A stretch of 64,000 nt of DNA from Pseudovibrio exalbescens DSM 16456 (GTDB lineage Bacteria > Pseudomonadota > Alphaproteobacteria > Rhizobiales > Stappiaceae). The stretch lies in assembly GCF_000422785.1 (NCBI RefSeq), contig NZ_AUGS01000001.1, positions 434,001-498,000 on the forward strand, read 5' to 3'. The notes under the pieces were generated by a model. It was given only the letters and a program-made list of their open reading frames with translations. It was not told the origin of the DNA and did not search any database. The translations under genes were made by a program, and so were the position numbers. Below, piece by piece: positions 62,247 through 64,000 of the stretch (positions are counted from its first letter, which is position 1; each line of letters opens with the position of its first letter).

Positions 62247-63218
62247 ATGAAGGTCGTCGGGGATGCTTCCATATCCAATCGCATAGAGCGGGCCTTCGAG
62301 AGCGCTTCGCAGACCACAGGTACGCCGTTTGGTTACCTTGTGCAAGCTGCTGCCCGCGAATCCGCGATGGATCCTCAGGCCAAGGCGCCAACTTCCTCCG
62401 CGACGGGTCTTTTCCAATTCATTGAGAGCACGTGGCTTGAGACGCTGAAGAAGAACGGCAGCGACTTGGGTCTTGAAGACTATTCCCGGCATATTGATGT
62501 TACTCCCGGTGGTGACTACGTGGTCAAGAACCCGCAGTTGCGCGAGCAGTTGCTTGATTTGCGGCACGATCCGGAGGTTTCTGCGTTGGTCGCGGGGGCG
62601 TTTACGCAGGCCAATCATCAGGAACTTACCAACAAGCTGAACCGTCCTCCGTCGACTGGTGAGCTGTATGTCGCTCATTTTCTTGGTGCTTCAGGTGGGG
62701 CGCGGCTTATTACAGCTTCGGAGCAGACGCCTGAAGTTGAAGCTGCCACGCTGTTTCCAAAACAAGCACGAGCGAACAAGAACATTTTTTACGAGCGTGA
62801 CGGGTCTGCCCGAACCGTGGCCTCTGTGTACGACCGTCTTGTCAACGAGTTCGCCGAAACGGAAATGACTATCGCGGCCAAGCAGGTTCTACAGCCGGAT
62901 GAGCGCGATGTCGGAGGCAAGGATGCCGACCAGCAACGGTCTTCCATGGCAGAAGCCGATGTGATTCACAGCCGGATCTTGACTGCATGGGCAACCAGTG
63001 GCCGCCATCCCGGCGCGCCTTTTGAGGCGTTGTTCACAAATCAGGCTGAGGCAGATCGTGCCAGCGCTTTATCTGCCTCTGTTTCTTCCGCATTCCAGGC
63101 ACAGGAACAAACAGCTGCTGACGCCTTTGCTGCCGTGCCAAAACCGCGCCCGGCCGGGGCTCCGCTTGATTTGACGGGCTTCCTGAACCATGGAGCCATC
63201 AAGTCGACACGAGGTTGA
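62247..63218 (+). CDS. Lytic transglycosylase (SLT domain) protein
   Basis: 323 residues. N-terminal SLT domain: catalytic glutamate in QAAARESAMDPQAKA, then SATGLFQFIESTWLETLKK, and GELYVAHFLGASGGARLI. The C-terminal 130 residues are less conserved and polar. No clear signal peptide, so export may be unusual, as in some flagellar or type III associated transglycosylases. AAGGAAGG is 8 bases before the ATG at 62247; GTG at 62238 is an alternative. The DUF2336 gene follows. Confidence 0.85.
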   Translation: MKVVGDASISNRIERAFESASQTTGTPFGYLVQAAARESAMDPQAKAPTSSATGLFQFIESTWLETLKKNGSDLGLEDYSRHIDVTPGGDYVVKNPQLREQLLDLRHDPEVSALVAGAFTQANHQELTNKLNRPPSTGELYVAHFLGASGGARLITASEQTPEVEAATLFPKQARANKNIFYERDGSARTVASVYDRLVNEFAETEMTIAAKQVLQPDERDVGGKDADQQRSSMAEADVIHSRILTAWATSGRHPGAPFEALFTNQAEADRASALSASVSSAFQAQEQTAADAFAAVPKPRPAGAPLDLTGFLNHGAIKSTRG

Positions 63219-63328
63219 CCTTACGCCGGCTATCTCCCTGATCTACAAGTTCTTTATGGTGAACCAAACATTAATAAATATGCTTAATGATAAGTCATTA
63301 AGTAATCATATTAGTGGTTTGGCGTAGC

Positions 63329-64000
63329 ATGATTGTATCTAGTTTTCTGACGTGGGTTCAGACGGCTCCTGCTGGAAGCCGTGCTCAGGCCGTTGCAGCG
63401 CTTGCGAAAGCCTATTTGTTTTCGGAGATGGATGCGGAGGAGCGAGAAACCGCAGAGGCGGCCTTGACCTTCATGCTGGATGATCCTGAGCCGGACGTGC
63501 GGTGCGCTATTGCCGAAGTGCTTGGCCCTGCCGAGGGGGTGCCGCCCCACATCATCTCCGCCTTGTTGTGTGATGAGGATTCGGTTGCGCTGCCCGTATT
63601 GGCGCATTCACCGTCCATCAGTGTTGGCGAACTGGTGGATATCGTGGCGACGTCCGGCGTTGCCCGGGTCTGTGCGATTGCTCGGCGGACCTGTGTACCT
63701 GTGGGGCTGGCTGCTGCGATTTGTGAGGTTGCACCGCTCGAAGCTATTGAAACTTTGTTGGAAAATCCCGGCGCAGTTTTGCGCGAACGTATGTTTCAAC
63801 GCATCATCGATCGGTTCGGCGGTGAGAGGTCCATTCAGGATGCGTTGTTGAAGCGGGAGGATCTGTCGTTGCCCATGCGCCACATGCTGATCCGGCGCTA
63901 TACGGAGGATTTGCGGGAACACCCATTGCTGACGGGTGGAATTCATACACAGTCTCCGCAACGCCTTGTGGCTGATGCGCAAGATAGGGCCACCATTTCA
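63329..64000 (+). CDS. DUF2336 domain protein (partial, runs off the window)
   Basis: Open reading frame from an ATG at 63329 with no stop before base 64000 (224 codons). The product has HEAT-like helices typical of DUF2336 (FSEMDAEERETAEAALTF, LDDPEPDVRCAIAEVLG, VREL-type PHIISALLCDED, VPVGLAAAICEVAPLEA), a family abundant in alphaproteobacteria. Some members are linked to c-di-GMP or stress signalling, but function is unclear. It follows the SLT protein by 110 bases. Confidence 0.8.
   Translation, partial: MIVSSFLTWVQTAPAGSRAQAVAALAKAYLFSEMDAEERETAEAALTFMLDDPEPDVRCAIAEVLGPAEGVPPHIISALLCDEDSVALPVLAHSPSISVGELVDIVATSGVARVCAIARRTCVPVGLAAAICEVAPLEAIETLLENPGAVLRERMFQRIIDRFGGERSIQDALLKREDLSLPMRHMLIRRYTEDLREHPLLTGGIHTQSPQRLVADAQDRATIS

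Noticed and set aside
1-64000. CRISPR arrays, insertion sequences, prophage or toxin-antitoxin genes
   Set aside because: No regularly spaced repeats, transposases, integrases, phage structural genes or recognisable toxin-antitoxin pairs were found.

Overview
This is a chromosomal window from an alphaproteobacterium, most likely a marine member of the Hyphomicrobiales (Rhizobiales), perhaps near Cohaesibacter or Pseudovibrio. That placement rests on recognised families and gene order, not on a database search. The supporting signs are a moderately GC-rich sequence; small families typical of the order (DUF2007, DUF3126, PF06035 transglutaminase-like peptidase, PAS family PF07310, DUF2336, tandem PilZ); and characteristic neighbourhoods such as polyprenyl synthase / ispE / TPR protein, and hisI / folE / Fe-S scaffold / yidD / thrS. 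No phage, insertion sequence, CRISPR array or rRNA operon was seen.

Left part (1-11,100): the 3' end of an RND efflux permease faces a P1-family peptidase and a RutF-like flavin reductase. Next is a complete branched-chain amino acid ABC uptake locus: livH-livM-livG-livF, a small DUF6867-type membrane protein, and the periplasmic binding protein. The leader of livH and the leader of the binding-protein gene carry the same 15-base hairpin element, which suggests shared post-transcriptional control. Two overlapping genes for small exported cysteine-containing proteins follow.

Middle-left (11,000-25,900): a MoxR ATPase/CoxE VWA pair, a TrmN6-like methyltransferase, DUF2007, a long-chain polyprenyl diphosphate synthase, ispE, a large TPR protein, pyruvate phosphate dikinase, a CHASE4-type GGDEF-EAL protein, radC, map and tRNA-Leu(TAA).

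Accessory block (25,900-36,700): directly after tRNA-Leu lies an E. coli-like YjjI/YjjW glycyl radical enzyme and activase. It is followed by a Ca2+-type P-type ATPase, a DUF3360 membrane protein, an 826-bp stretch without a convincing gene, and two tandem trkH potassium-channel paralogues with different filter sequences. The glycyl radical pair indicates an anaerobic or micro-oxic phase in the life of the host.

Right part (36,700-64,000): mostly housekeeping. It holds sfsA, gpt, a CinA-type protein, a FAD monooxygenase with a CHCC zinc-finger protein, two alpha/beta hydrolases, cysE, DUF3126, a gamma carbonic anhydrase, signalling proteins (PilZ, PAS, CBS), rhomboid, patatin, hisI, folE, a Fe-S scaffold, yidD, tRNA-Tyr, a glycosyltransferase, thrS, an acyltransferase, a nitroreductase/flavin reductase pair, a diverged CitE-like protein, a lytic transglycosylase and the start of a DUF2336 protein running off the window.

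The best leads for something undescribed are: (1) the hairpin shared by the two liv leaders; (2) a sigma-54 promoter with a perfect 17-bp upstream palindrome before a small membrane protein and the gamma carbonic anhydrase; (3) a compact structured RNA candidate on the minus strand near 61.0 kb; and (4) the YjjI/YjjW system, whose substrate I do not know to be established. No clearly new multi-gene defence or mobile system was seen.
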